Positions 48,305 to 59,658 of a stretch of 64,000 bases of DNA are shown one piece after another. Position 1 is the first letter of the stretch. Every line of letters starts with the position of its first letter. The notes below the pieces were generated by a model. The model made no database searches. It was not told the origin of the DNA and worked only from the letters and a program-made list of their open reading frames with translations. This DNA is from Orrella dioscoreae (GTDB lineage: Bacteria; Pseudomonadota; Gammaproteobacteria; Burkholderiales; Burkholderiaceae_B): NCBI RefSeq assembly GCF_900089455.2, contig NZ_LT907988.1, forward strand, positions 558,001 through 622,000. Reading direction: 5' to 3'. The translations under genes were made by a program, and so were the position numbers.

Positions 48305-49661
48305 TGCCTTCCACGCGGTCCCTGCCGCGTGACTTGGCGTCGTAGAGCCGGGCATCGGCCTCGGCGAGCAGGGCCTCGAGCGCGACGGGAGCGGTACCGT
48401 CCGTCGTGGACAGGCCCACGCTGGCCGTCACGGTCAACTGGCGCCCGTCCCTCAGCCGTATGGGCTGCTTGACCGCGGCGCGGATGCGTTCGGCGATGCC
48501 AATCGCGTCCCGTGCCGGGCAGTCGGGCAGGCAGACCGCGAACTCCTCGCCCCCCACTCTGCCCAGCACGTCGTCTCTGCGCAGGCATTGCGCCACGCGC
48601 TGCGAGAACGTGACGAGGACGGCGTCGCCGCCCGCATGGCCGACGGTGTCGTTCACGCTCTTGAAGTGGTCGAGGTCGATCATCAGCGCCGCGGCGGGTC
48701 CGTGGCGGCTGGAAAGCAGCGCCTGGGCCCGCGCCTGGAAGGCGCCTCGGTTGGCCACGCCGGTCAGCGTGTCGTGGGCGGCCAGGTGTTGCAGCCGGGC
48801 CATGAGCCTGTTGCGGTTCTGCATGGCGATTGCCAGCATGATGGGGGCGAGCGCCACGAGCGAAATGCCCAGCCTGGCCGATATCAGGTCGCTTGTCGCC
48901 TGGGAGGCTGCCACGTCGAAGACGGGCATGGCGGCGACGAGTGACAAGGTGCCGAAGCCGAACAGCGAGGTCAGGACCGCCGTGGGAAAGACGGGATAGG
49001 CCAGCGCGCACCACAGCAGCGCGGGCACCGGGAAGGCCAGCGTACCCGGGCCCCCTATCAGCAGTGCCGCCAGGCAGGAAAGCGCCAGCGCAAGCACGGG
49101 GAGGTAATCCGTCCAGCGCGTGCGAGCGAGTTGCGCGCGCACGCGCGGCCACGCCGCGAGGGTGGGCGCGCTCAATAGCGCGGGCAGGATGGCGATGAAA
49201 TTGACGATCTCCGTGACGCACCAGAATACCCAGCCGGAAATCACGCTGCGTCCGAACAGGATCGGGTTGGCCAGGCCGCCGATCACGCCCGCGGCGGCGC
49301 CGCCCGCGACAGCCACGAGCGTGAGATGGAGCAGCGAGGCGGGATGCCGCAGCCGTCGCAGGCCGGGTGGCAGCCGGGTGTAGACCGCATAGGCGAGGCC
49401 GACGCCCGCCAGGTTCGCGGCGTTCAGGATGACATTCGTCAGCAATGGCGTGCCGATGATCAGGTCCGCCGCCATATAGGCCGCGCCCGCGGCCAGCCAG
49501 CCGGACGGACGCGCGGTGCCAGGCACGCGGATCATCAGCCCCAGCAGCAGGGCATTGGCCGGCCAGAAAAAGGCCAGGAATCCCACCGGCCGCGTCAGCA
49601 GCCCCGCCAGGCAGGCGGCCAACACCACCGCCCCCGCCAGCAATGCCGGCGCCCATGGCAA
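48291..49661 (-). CDS. Membrane diguanylate cyclase (MASE1-like sensor + GGDEF)
   Basis: The 456-residue protein has eight or so membrane helices over residues 1-285 in a MASE1-like arrangement ([17 protein letters not shown]). A GGDEF domain follows ([25 protein letters not shown]) with active-site GGEEF, so it should make cyclic di-GMP. Right after GGEEF the RxxD inhibitory-site position is not obvious. The 5' end is unclear: 49661 is a TTG without SD. In the same frame 17 codons upstream an ATC (49712) is preceded by AAGGAG at six bases. There is no in-frame ATG or GTG before the upstream stop. Confidence 0.82.
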
Positions 49662-49712
49662 GCGCAGCAGCCCGCGGACGGCCAGTCTCTGTTGGAGGTG
49701 AGCGGAGGCGAT

Positions 49713-50059
49713 GGCGGACTCCTTGATCTCGCCTGGCCGTCTGGCTCACTGGGGTGGCTGCGACGCGGGCCGGGCATTGCGTGTTGGCATTCTAGAGGCG
49801 CCGCCGCCTGTCCGGGGGGAGTGCTCGCAGGTTTGCTGCCATGTGTTGCCATTCCCTGGCGCGGGTGTAACAGCCATGCTGCGCGGGTTACGGCGCGTCA
49901 GTGCTGGCTTCGGAATGCTGGATTTTCCGGTAGGAATCCAACAATTGTGACCTTTGCTTGCAGCGTTGCTTGCATTTGGCTTTCATCCGCGCTTCTAGAA
50001 TCGGTGCACAAGGCGGGAGTGCGCGACATGTCCCCCGCCGTTCAAGGCTGGAGGGGAAC
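49713..50059. other. Intergenic region between GGDEF and APC permease genes
   Basis: About 350 bp without a gene. On the + strand TAGAAT (49996-50001) is a reasonable -10 for the permease. GCTTGCA occurs twice (49956-49962 and 49968-49974), 12 bp apart, just upstream and could be an operator. I see no RNA gene or riboswitch. Confidence 0.4.
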
Positions 50060-51484
50060 ATGGCCACCACGGATCACGCGACGACGACGCAAGACAACAC
50101 CCCGCTCAAGCGGGTCATGGGACCCAAGCTGCTGCTGCTGTTCATCATCGGCGACATCCTGGGCACCGGCATCTATGCCCTGACCGGACAGGTGGCGGCG
50201 GAAGTGGGTGGGGCGGCCTGGGCGCCGTTCCTCGTGGCCTTCGGCGTGGCCCTGCTCACCGCCTTCTCCTATCTGGAACTGGTCACCAAGTATCCCAAGG
50301 CCGCGGGCGCCGCCCTGTACGTGCACAAGGCCTTCGGCGTGCACTTCCTGACCTTCATCGTGTGCTTCACCGTCATGTGCTCGGGGCTGACGTCCTCGGC
50401 CACGGCCTCGAACGCCTTCGCCGCCAACATGTTCGCGGCCTTCGGCATCGAGGCGGACGGCAACATGGTGATGCTGGGCGCGGTCGGCTTCATGCTGCTC
50501 ATCATGGTCATCAACTTCCGCGGCGTCTCGGAAAGCGTGAAGTTCAACGTGGTGCTGACGCTGGTCGAGCTGACCGGCCTGCTGCTGGTCATCGGCCTGG
50601 GCTTCTATGCGATGGCGGGCGGCCAGGCGGACTTCTCGCGCGTCGTGGCCTTCGACACGCCCGAGGACAAGAGCGTGTTCCTGGCGATCACCTCCGCCAC
50701 GGCGCTGGCCTTTTTCGCGATGGTGGGCTTCGAGGACTCGGTCAACATGGCCGAGGAAACCCACGCGCCCCACAAGATCTTCCCGAAAGTCATGTTGACG
50801 GGCCTGGGCATCACCGCCGTCATCTACGTGCTGGTGTCCATCTGCGCCGTGGCGCTGATTCCCGTGGGCGAACTCGCCGGCAGCGACACGCCGCTGGTGC
50901 TGGTGGTCGAGCGCGCCGCGCCCGGCCTGCCCATGGACACCATCATGCCCATCATCTCGATGTTCGCGGTGGCCAACTCCGCGCTCATCAACATGCTGAT
51001 GGCCAGCCGCCTGCTGTACGGCATGTCGCGCCAGGGCGTGCTGCCGCGCTTCCTGGCTGCCGTGCACCAGCGTACCCGCACGCCCTGGGCCGCCATCGTC
51101 TTCACCACCGTGCTGGGCGTGGCGCTGATCGTGCTGGTCGCCAACGTCGAATCGCAGGCCATCAAGGCGCTGGGCGGCACCACCGCGCTGCTACTGCTGG
51201 GCGTGTTCGCCTTCGTGAACGTGGCCGTGCTGGTGCTGCGCCGCCACAAGGTAGAGCACCAGCACTTCCGCACCAACACCGTGGTGGCGGTGCTGGGCGC
51301 GGCGGCGTGCCTGTTCCTGGTGACGCCCATCACGGGCCGCGACGTCATCCAGTACCAGGTGGCGGGCTGGCTGCTGGCGCTGGGCGTGGTGATGTGGGGC
51401 ATCACCGTGATCGCCAACAAGCAGATCGGCAGGCTGGACCCCGAGCAACTGGACGATGATGACGGGGTGCCGGCCAGGGAATAA
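50060..51484 (+). CDS. APC-superfamily amino acid permease
   Basis: The ATG at 50060 with GGAGGGGA just upstream gives 474 residues and about 12 membrane helices. The first helix has the APC motif IIGDILGTGIYALTG, followed by the conserved TAFSYLELVTKYPKAAGAALY and FFAMVGFEDSVNMAEE. APC carriers exchange or symport amino acids or amines; the ligand is not evident. A terminator follows. Confidence 0.9.
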   Translation: MATTDHATTTQDNTPLKRVMGPKLLLLFIIGDILGTGIYALTGQVAAEVGGAAWAPFLVAFGVALLTAFSYLELVTKYPKAAGAALYVHKAFGVHFLTFIVCFTVMCSGLTSSATASNAFAANMFAAFGIEADGNMVMLGAVGFMLLIMVINFRGVSESVKFNVVLTLVELTGLLLVIGLGFYAMAGGQADFSRVVAFDTPEDKSVFLAITSATALAFFAMVGFEDSVNMAEETHAPHKIFPKVMLTGLGITAVIYVLVSICAVALIPVGELAGSDTPLVLVVERAAPGLPMDTIMPIISMFAVANSALINMLMASRLLYGMSRQGVLPRFLAAVHQRTRTPWAAIVFTTVLGVALIVLVANVESQAIKALGGTTALLLLGVFAFVNVAVLVLRRHKVEHQHFRTNTVVAVLGAAACLFLVTPITGRDVIQYQVAGWLLALGVVMWGITVIANKQIGRLDPEQLDDDDGVPARE

Positions 51485-51507
51485 AGAAAGAGGCAGGTGG
51501 AGATGAC

Positions 51508-51533
51508 ACGGCGGCTGCGGGCCGCCGTTTCTT
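51508..51533 (+). terminator. Terminator after the APC permease
   Basis: ACGGCGGC (51508-51515) pairs with GCCGCCGT (51521-51528), followed by TTCTTT. It lies between the convergent permease and the small membrane-protein gene. Confidence 0.65.
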
Positions 51534-51541
51534 TGAAGAGG

Positions 51542-51889
51542 CTATCGGATGACCGACATCGCCACGAACATCGCCAGCAGATAGACGCCCAGCCCGATCT
51601 TCAAGGCATACACCACGTTCGAAATCTTCCTCAGCCGTGCATAGTCGGGAAACGCCGCGGCGATCGCGGCCGGCGGTTCGGGATGCCGGTACAGGTACTT
51701 CACGAACCCGTGCCGCCATTGCAGCAGGTCGAAAAGAAAATACAGGTCCGAGATCGCGCCGGTTTCCTTCAGCAGTTCGGGATCATGGCGGAAGTGGTCC
51801 AGCAGCGCCGACAGCGCCGATTGCGCGTAGAGCGCGGAGATCATGAAGATTACCCCCAGCGCGATGGCGATGTAGCCGGCGATCTCCAT
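51542..51889 (-). CDS. Small inner-membrane protein of unknown function
   Basis: The 115-residue protein has a hydrophobic helix at each end (GYIAIALGVIFMISALYA and YALKIGLGVYLLAMFVAMSV) around a polar middle rich in aromatic residues (LYFLFDLLQWRHGFVKYLYRHP). I do not recognise a family. It is last in a - strand run with yaeQ and a TPR-like gene, 27 bp from yaeQ. Confidence 0.6.
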   Translation of the reverse strand: MEIAGYIAIALGVIFMISALYAQSALSALLDHFRHDPELLKETGAISDLYFLFDLLQWRHGFVKYLYRHPEPPAAIAAAFPDYARLRKISNVVYALKIGLGVYLLAMFVAMSVIR

Positions 51890-51916
51890 CGGGGTCAGGC
51901 TCGTGCCGCCTGCGCT

Positions 51917-52456
51917 TCAGCGCAGGATGCCGATCTCGACGCTGGCCTCGCCCTTGTCGGCGGACACCCACACCGTGCCGTCCTGCACGTTGATGTTCAG
52001 GGTCATGGTGCGCCCGGCCAGGGCGGCCAGCGTCTGCGTGGCCTCGGGCGCCAGGATGAAGACCTTCAGGTTGCGCGCGCGCGAGACCTTGTTCTTGATG
52101 CCGTTCCACCAGATGTCGGCGCTGCGCCCATAGGCATACACCACGACTTCGTCGGCGCGGCCGCTTGCCTTCATGAGCCGGCGGTCGTCGGGCAGGCCCG
52201 TCTCGATCCACTGCTGGATGGCGCCGGTCAGGTCCAGGCGCCAAAGATCGGGTTCGTCGGCCTCGCTCAGGCCGCGCGTGAAGGCCAGCGTGTCCTCGGC
52301 ATCGGCATGCAGCGCGAACGCCATCAGGCGCACCATCAGGCGCTCTTCGGTCTCGGAAGGGTGGCGGGCGACGGTCACGGCGTGGCTGCCGTAGTAGCCG
52401 CGGTCGTTGTCGGCGACGTTGATGTCCGCCTTGTAGATGGTTGCGCGCAGGGCCAT
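51917..52456 (-). CDS. yaeQ: YaeQ-family protein
   Basis: The ATG at 52456 gives 179 residues, near the YaeQ length of about 181. It begins MALRATIYKADINVADNDRG and contains RLMAFALHADAEDTLAFTRGLSEADEPDLW, both characteristic. YaeQ has a PD-(D/E)XK-type nuclease fold; in some bacteria it is linked to RfaH-like antitermination phenotypes, but its biochemical role is unsettled. It lies 68 bp after the TPR-like gene on the same strand. Confidence 0.9.
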   Translation of the reverse strand: MALRATIYKADINVADNDRGYYGSHAVTVARHPSETEERLMVRLMAFALHADAEDTLAFTRGLSEADEPDLWRLDLTGAIQQWIETGLPDDRRLMKASGRADEVVVYAYGRSADIWWNGIKNKVSRARNLKVFILAPEATQTLAALAGRTMTLNINVQDGTVWVSADKGEASVEIGILR

Positions 52457-52524
52457 GAAGCGTATCGGAAGGGCGTCGGGAAAGGGCGCAGTGTACTGCG
52501 CCGCGATGCCCGCCCCGTGGGCGG

Positions 52525-53277
52525 CTAGGCTGACGCGCCGCGCTGGGCGGCTTCCAGGCGGCGGATCAGCGCCTGGTTCTGCGTGCGGACAGGGCGGCTC
52601 CAGCGCGTGATGGTCTGGCGCGCCTCGGCATACAGCCTTTCGGCCAGGTCGGCGCGGCCGGCCTCGGCGGCCCAGATGGCGTATTCGGCCAGGCTCTCGA
52701 AGGTGCCGAAGCGGGCATGGGTGGCTTCGTACTCGGCCTGGGCCCGGGCTTCCTGGCCGTCGGCGGCATAGGCGCGGGCCAGCAGCAGGCTGACGGTCTC
52801 GGCGCGGAAATCGGGTTGGGCCTGGCGGATGGCTTCGGCATGGGCCACGGCCTGGGCGCTGCGGCCGCAAGCCAGGAAGGCGCGGGCGGCGCCCAGGCGG
52901 ATCTCCATGTCGGTGGCGAAGGGCCCCTTCAGGCAGTCCTCGTAGTGCTGCGCGGCGGTCTGCGCATCGCCGGCTGCCAGCAGCGCGGCGGCCAGCTGCA
53001 TCTGGTTCTGCGCGGTGGGCGCGTAGTCATAGGCGGACTGCGCTTCGCGCAGGTCGCGGGTGGGGTCGAGCGCGCGGCCGGCAGCCGCCACGGCGCGGCG
53101 GGCGCCGCGCTCGAGCCGCGAACTGGGCAGGTAGATGGTCAGGAAATAGACCAGGCTGCCCAGCAAGGGAAAGGAGAACAGGATGAAGAGCCAGTAGGTC
53201 TGCTGGCCGCTGCGCACGGCGTGAACGGCGAAGAACAGGGCGATGAGGACATGCACCCCCAATCCGAGTATCGGCAT
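52525..53277 (-). CDS. Membrane-anchored tetratricopeptide-like protein
   Basis: The 250-residue protein has two N-terminal membrane helices (residues ~2-20 and 28-48). A soluble region with Ala-rich helical pairs typical of tetratricopeptide repeats follows (QNQMQLAAALLAAGDAQTAAQHYEDCL, EIRLGAARAFLACGRSAQAVAHAEAI, SLLLARAYAADGQEARAQAEYE). The membrane part resembles the N-terminal domain of cardiolipin synthase-like proteins. A scaffolding role at the inner membrane is likely; no partner is evident beyond yaeQ downstream. Confidence 0.7.
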   Translation of the reverse strand: MPILGLGVHVLIALFFAVHAVRSGQQTYWLFILFSFPLLGSLVYFLTIYLPSSRLERGARRAVAAAGRALDPTRDLREAQSAYDYAPTAQNQMQLAAALLAAGDAQTAAQHYEDCLKGPFATDMEIRLGAARAFLACGRSAQAVAHAEAIRQAQPDFRAETVSLLLARAYAADGQEARAQAEYEATHARFGTFESLAEYAIWAAEAGRADLAERLYAEARQTITRWSRPVRTQNQALIRRLEAAQRGASA

Positions 53278-53391
53278 GGCTGGATCCTGTGGGTCTTCCT
53301 GGGAAAAGAAAGCCGCGAGATTATTCCATATACAGATGGCGCGGTCTGGCGGACAATTCTTTGACGTTTCAAATAAGAATGGGAGACAAGT

Positions 53392-54366
53392 ATGTCAGTC
53401 AAGCGTTTCATTGCCCCTCTCTTCGCCGCTGGCGCCCTGGCCGTGGCCATGCCCGCCTGCGCGCAGGCGCAGTATCCCGATCGGCCCATCCGCCTGGTCG
53501 TGCCCTGGGCGCCTGGCGGCGCCACGGACGTCATCGCCCGCATCGTGGGCAAGCGCCTGGGCGAGCAGCTGGGCCAGCCCATCGTGGTCGAGAACAAGGG
53601 CGGCGCGGGCGGCAACATCGGCACGGCCGCGTTCGTGCGCGAGAAGGCCGACGGCTATGCGCTGCTGATGACGACCAGTTCCACCAACGCCATCAACACC
53701 CATCTGTACAGCCAGACCGGCTACGACGCGGCCAAGGATTTCGCCCACGTGGCCTTCGTCGGTTCCATTCCGAACGTGCTCGAGGTGCCGGCCAAGTCGC
53801 CCTTCAAGACCGCCCGCGAGCTGCTGGACTACGCGCGCGCGAACCCCGGCAAGCTGGACTACGGCACGGCGGGGGTGGGCTCGTCGCAGCACCTGGCCGC
53901 GGCGCAACTGGTGCACAGCGCGGGGATCGAGATCACGCACATTCCCTACAAGGGCAGCGGCCTGGCCGTGGCGGACCTGCTGGGCGAGAAGATCGACTTC
54001 ATGCTGGACACCGGCTCGCTGAGCCAGGTGAAGGGCGGCGCCTTGCGCGCGCTGGCCGTGGCCTCGGGCGAGCGCCTGAGCGTGCTGCCTGACGTGCCGA
54101 CGTTCGACGAGGTGGGGCTGAAGGGCATGCACGCGGCGGCGTGGTACGGCCTGGCGGCCCGCGCCGGCACGCCGCCCGAGATCGTCGCGCGGCTGAACAA
54201 GGAAGTGAATGCGATCCTGCAGGAACCCGCCATCCGCAAGCAGCTGGAGGAGATGGGCGTGCAGGTGGGGCCGCTGCGTGACCCGGCCGCGCTCGATGCC
54301 TTCGTGCTGAAGGAAATCGAGCGCTTCAAAGCCCTGGTGGAAATGTCTGGCGCCAGATTAGACTAA
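53392..54366 (+). CDS. Bug/TctC-family periplasmic solute receptor
   Basis: The 324-residue protein has a signal peptide (FAAGALAVAMPACAQAQ) and the tripartite tricarboxylate receptor fold: YPDRPIRLVVPWAPGGATDVIAR, GQPIVVENKGGAGGNIG, and the conserved VADLLGEKIDFMLDTG and LPDVPTFDEVGL segments. Such receptors are greatly expanded in Bordetella and relatives and bind carboxylates or amides. No TctA/TctB permease is adjacent, which is usual for orphan Bug proteins. It is followed directly by an intergenic repeat. Confidence 0.92.
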   Translation: MSVKRFIAPLFAAGALAVAMPACAQAQYPDRPIRLVVPWAPGGATDVIARIVGKRLGEQLGQPIVVENKGGAGGNIGTAAFVREKADGYALLMTTSSTNAINTHLYSQTGYDAAKDFAHVAFVGSIPNVLEVPAKSPFKTARELLDYARANPGKLDYGTAGVGSSQHLAAAQLVHSAGIEITHIPYKGSGLAVADLLGEKIDFMLDTGSLSQVKGGALRALAVASGERLSVLPDVPTFDEVGLKGMHAAAWYGLAARAGTPPEIVARLNKEVNAILQEPAIRKQLEEMGVQVGPLRDPAALDAFVLKEIERFKALVEMSGARLD

Positions 54367-54446
54367 CCCCCCGAAGCGCTTGCGCGCCTCCCCCCTTAGG
54401 GGGGCGACACCAGCGGACTGGCAAAGCCAGCTCCGCGGTGTCCCGG
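54367..54446 (+). repeat. Intergenic repeat, copy 2 (partner at 31486-31564)
   Basis: It has the same order of blocks as copy 1: CCCCCCGAAGCGCTT, a C-run/G-run hairpin, then GGCAAAGCCAGCTCCGCGG. Differences are partly compensatory: CCGGCAAAGCCGG becomes CTGGCAAAGCCAG, keeping the stem. It directly follows the Bug receptor stop codon. Confidence 0.75.
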
Positions 54447-54494
54447 ATGAAGGCCGGCGCTGGCGCGCGGCCCTTTTCCAGCGAGGCCCTGTGC

Positions 54495-56492
<1,998 letters not shown>

Positions 56493-56495
56493 CTA

Positions 56496-56587
56496 TCGCT
56501 CCCAGCATCGGCATTATCCGTACTGGTACGAAGGGACTCTCTCAACCCCCTTGCGCGCCGCGGGCGCGGCGCGGGAGTACCCCTGCG
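56496..56587 (-). promoter_or_regulatory. TPP (THI-box) riboswitch controlling thiC
   Basis: On the - strand AGGGGTACTCC is followed, after an extended G+C-rich hairpin, by GGTTGAGAG, GTCCC and then GGATAATGCCGATGCTGGGAG. These are the conserved blocks of the TPP aptamer (GGGG, CUGAGA-like, GGAUAAUGCC, GGGA). The CTGAGA block reads TTGAGA and the usual CUGAUC region reads CCAGTAC, so it is slightly diverged. The remaining part of 56409-56805 probably holds the divergent promoters. Confidence 0.88.
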
Positions 56588-56805
56588 TGAACGCGAAGTA
56601 TAGGGCGCGCGGCCCCGGCCCGTCGAACGCTGCCGGTGCTGCGTTGCAGCACGCGGGCTTGTCCCGCGCATCGGGCGGGCTTACATTCAGACGCAACCCC
56701 GCACGGCCGCATACCCGATAGGCAGGCCGCGCCCCGCTACACTTTTCCGTCTGGGGCCTGTGGGCCCGACGACATTGTTTCCATTCAGAAGAGAAGAGGC
56801 CGAGC

Positions 56806-57450
56806 ATGATGCACACCCACAAGCGTTACCTGGCACCGGTCGCGGCCGCGCTGGTTTTGGTGCTGGCGGGTTGCCAGACCGCTTCCGACAAATCCGCCGG
56901 TGCCGCGGGCGCGCCTGCCACGCCGGGCCAGGCCCAACCGGCACCAGCCGCCAAGCCTGGCTCGCCCGCCACGCCGGCGGCGCAGGCGGCCGCCTCGGCA
57001 GCCCAGGTGGGCTTCTATATTGCCCAGACCAAGCAGGAAGCCGGCCTGCTGGAAGTGCCCTTGCAGGATGGCAAGCTGTACGTCCAGCGCACGCCGGTCC
57101 TGACTCGCGGCGATCTCGTCGAGGCTGCCGCCATGGTCGACCAGCAGGGCCAGAACTTCGTGGGCCTGCGCTTCAACGACGCTGGTGCGCGCAAGCTGAG
57201 CGAGATCAGCAGCAAGAACGTGGGCAATATGCTGGCGCTGGTGATCAACCGCGAGCTGGTCGCCGCGCCGCGCATTTCCGAGCCGCTGGATCGTGGCGTG
57301 CTGGCCTTCGGCACGCCCAACGCGCAAGCCGCCGCGGAAATCGCCGCGGCCATCCGTGGCGACGATCCCGCCGCCGAGCCCGCGCCCAGCGGCGCCACCC
57401 AGCCGGGCGCCGCGCCCGCGCCGACGGTGCCCGCGCAGTCGGGTAGCTGA
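56806..57450 (+). CDS. Lipoprotein with a SecD P1-head-like domain
   Basis: The 214-residue protein has a lipoprotein signal peptide with lipobox LVLAGC (Cys near residue 23). An Ala/Pro-rich linker leads to a ~110-residue domain that resembles the periplasmic P1 head of the SecD translocase subunit: LTRGDLVEAAAMVDQQGQNFVGLRFNDAGARKLSEIS, then NMLALVINRELVAAPRISEPLDRGVL. SecD itself is a multi-helix membrane protein; here only the head is present, tethered to the envelope. The tail is Ala/Pro-rich. AGAGG precedes the ATG. The function is unknown. Confidence 0.75.
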   Translation: MMHTHKRYLAPVAAALVLVLAGCQTASDKSAGAAGAPATPGQAQPAPAAKPGSPATPAAQAAASAAQVGFYIAQTKQEAGLLEVPLQDGKLYVQRTPVLTRGDLVEAAAMVDQQGQNFVGLRFNDAGARKLSEISSKNVGNMLALVINRELVAAPRISEPLDRGVLAFGTPNAQAAAEIAAAIRGDDPAAEPAPSGATQPGAAPAPTVPAQSGS

Positions 57451-57477
57451 ACGCGCTGGTTGCGCTGCGCAAACAGG

Positions 57478-57505
57478 ACGGCCTCTCCCGCAAGGGAGAG
57501 GCCGT
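57478..57505. terminator. Stem-loop between convergent lipoprotein and amidase genes
   Basis: A perfect 12-bp stem (ACGGCCTCTCCC with GGGAGAGGCCGT) is closed by a GCAA tetraloop. The T-run is short on both strands, but the position between convergent stops fits a bidirectional terminator. Confidence 0.65.
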
Positions 57506-57538
57506 TTGTCATGCGGGCCACGTCGCTGGCAGGGCGTT

Positions 57539-58975
57539 TCAGGCCGCGGCGGGGCGGTTGGTGACGAATGCCTCTTCCAGGCCTTGCGGCATGACCTGAT
57601 ACCAGCGTGTCGCATCCTCGAAGGCCCGGGCAATGCGAAGCACCTGAGGCTCGTGCCAGGGCCGGCCGACGAACTGCACGGAGATAGGCAGGCCTTCGTG
57701 CGAGAAGCCCGCGGGAACCGCCACGGAGCACAGATCCAGCAGGTTCACGAAGCGGCCGAAACGTGACAGCGTGGTCATGGACTCATCGACCTCCGCCACG
57801 GAGATGGCGGTGATGGCGTTGGTGGGCATGACGCAGACGTCCACCGGTTCCATGGCCGCGAGCATGGCCAGTCTTGCCTGTTCCCTGAGACGCAGCAGGC
57901 CGATGTATTGCGCGGCAGGGATGTCGCGCCCTGCCAGGATGCGGCGTTTCACGTGAGGATCGAACACGAGATCCTGCTCAAACAGGTCGCCCAGGTGGGC
58001 GAACCCCTCTGCGCTCATCAGCGCTCCCGCGATGCGCATGGATTCCGACAGGCTTTGCGGCAGGGCGCGCTCGACCAGGCACATTCCAAGGCGGGCCAGC
58101 GTTTCGAGCACGCCGTCGTAGGCGGCCAGCACGGCGGGTTCGATGTCCTGCCGTTCCGATTCGGGAAGGATCCAGACGCGCGTGCCGGAGACGTCGCCGT
58201 CCAGCTGGCCGCTGACCGAGCGCACTGGGCTGTGGACGCTGGCGGCGTCCTGCGGATCGGGGCCCGCGATGACATCCAGCAACAGCGCCACGTCGCGTAC
58301 CCGGTGCGCGATGGGACCGACCGTGTCGTGCGTCGGGCAAAGCTGGATCAGGCCGTGGCGGCTGACCAGCCCGCCGGTCGTCTTCAATCCAACCAGTCCG
58401 CATAGCCCCGCGGGGATGCGCACCGATCCGCCCGTGTCGGTGCCAAGCGCGCCGCATGCCATGCCGGCCGCCACCGCGACCGAGGAGCCGCTGCTGGAGC
58501 CGCCGGGAATGCGGTGCGTCTCGAGGTCCCAGGGGTTCCACGGCGTGCCCATGACGGCATTCGTGCCCCAGCCGCCGAAAGCGAACTCCACGGTCTGGGT
58601 CTTGCCCAGTACGACGGCGCCGGCCGCGCGCAGGCGATCGACCACGGTGGCCGTGAGCGCGGATCGGCGCGGCGGGCGTGCGAGCGAACCTGCGCCGATC
58701 GGCTTGCCGGCGATGTCGAACAGGTCCTTGATGGCGACGGTGACCCCATGCAGCGGACCCAGGCGGATGCCGGCCTCCTGCATGGCGTCGAGCGAGGCAG
58801 CCACCGCCAGCGCTTCGTCGCGATAGACGTCGACATACGCATGCAGCTTGCGGTCCATTGCGTCGATGCGCGCCAGTTGCTGCGTGACCAGCGCGGTGCT
58901 GGTGAGTTTTCCGGCTGCGATGGCCGCGGCGGCGTCCGAGAGCGAGGGGATCCGGTTTTCTGCTTGCGGATTCAT
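57539..58975 (-). CDS. Amidase-signature-family hydrolase
   Basis: The ATG at 58975 gives 478 residues. The Ser-cis-Ser-Lys catalytic set of the family is visible: Lys in VTVAIKDLFD near residue 80, the Gly/Ser-rich GGSSSGSSVAVAAGM near 158, and the nucleophile Ser in GTDTGGSVRIPA near 181. The family hydrolyses amides; it includes GatA, but no gatB or gatC is near. The start overlaps the permease stop (ATGA), so it belongs to the ABC operon and probably hydrolyses the imported amide. Confidence 0.9.
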   Translation of the reverse strand: MNPQAENRIPSLSDAAAAIAAGKLTSTALVTQQLARIDAMDRKLHAYVDVYRDEALAVAASLDAMQEAGIRLGPLHGVTVAIKDLFDIAGKPIGAGSLARPPRRSALTATVVDRLRAAGAVVLGKTQTVEFAFGGWGTNAVMGTPWNPWDLETHRIPGGSSSGSSVAVAAGMACGALGTDTGGSVRIPAGLCGLVGLKTTGGLVSRHGLIQLCPTHDTVGPIAHRVRDVALLLDVIAGPDPQDAASVHSPVRSVSGQLDGDVSGTRVWILPESERQDIEPAVLAAYDGVLETLARLGMCLVERALPQSLSESMRIAGALMSAEGFAHLGDLFEQDLVFDPHVKRRILAGRDIPAAQYIGLLRLREQARLAMLAAMEPVDVCVMPTNAITAISVAEVDESMTTLSRFGRFVNLLDLCSVAVPAGFSHEGLPISVQFVGRPWHEPQVLRIARAFEDATRWYQVMPQGLEEAFVTNRPAAA

Positions 58976-59658
58976 GGGGTTCCCAGTGAGCGACGGCCAC
59001 GCGAGAGCCGTTTGGAAAGTTGGCGCGACAGGACGGAAAGCGGGAAGGCGATAACGAAGTAGCACAGTCCGACGAGCACGAATATCTGCAGCGGCAGGAA
59101 GTATTCGCTGGACATGGCACGTGCCGCGAGCATCAGTTCGGGCGTGGCGATGAGCGCGCACAACGAGCTGTCCTTCAGCAAGGTCACGTAGCAGTTCACC
59201 ATCGGTGGCAGGATGACCCGCAGCATCTGGGGCAGGATGATGTATGCGAAGACCTGTCTTGGCGTGAGGCCGGCGGCCAATGCGGCTTCTCGTTGGCCGC
59301 GGTGCACGGAATCCAGCCCGCCGCGCAGGATCTCCGCCACGTAGGCGCCGCCCTGGATGCCCAGGCCGATCACGCTGGCCCAGAAGCCGGACAGCGTGAG
59401 GCCGAAGGCTGGCAGCCCGAAGTAGAGCGCGAGCAGCAGCGCGAGCAGCGGGACGGCTCGCAGGAATTCCACGATGGCCGCCGCGACGAGCCGTAGCGGC
59501 TTGCAGGGCGAGCGCGACAGCATCGCCAGCAGACTGCCCGTGACCAGGGCCAGGCCGAAACCCAGGGCGGACAGGGCCAGGGTGACGCGTCCCGCCTCCA
59601 GCAGGCGGGGAAACCACTCGGACCAGTATTCTCCGTAGCTTGCAAGAAATTCCATCAT
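58972..59658 (-). CDS. Polar amino acid ABC transporter permease (second)
   Basis: The ATG at 59658 gives 228 residues (a second Met follows at once). It has about five membrane helices and the EAA-type loop QREAALAAGLTPRQVFAYIILPQML of HisM/GlnP-type permeases. The upstream gene's stop overlaps its start, and its own stop overlaps the amidase start. Together with the preceding permease it makes the channel of a polar amino-acid-type importer. Confidence 0.9.
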   Translation of the reverse strand: MMEFLASYGEYWSEWFPRLLEAGRVTLALSALGFGLALVTGSLLAMLSRSPCKPLRLVAAAIVEFLRAVPLLALLLALYFGLPAFGLTLSGFWASVIGLGIQGGAYVAEILRGGLDSVHRGQREAALAAGLTPRQVFAYIILPQMLRVILPPMVNCYVTLLKDSSLCALIATPELMLAARAMSSEYFLPLQIFVLVGLCYFVIAFPLSVLSRQLSKRLSRGRRSLGTP

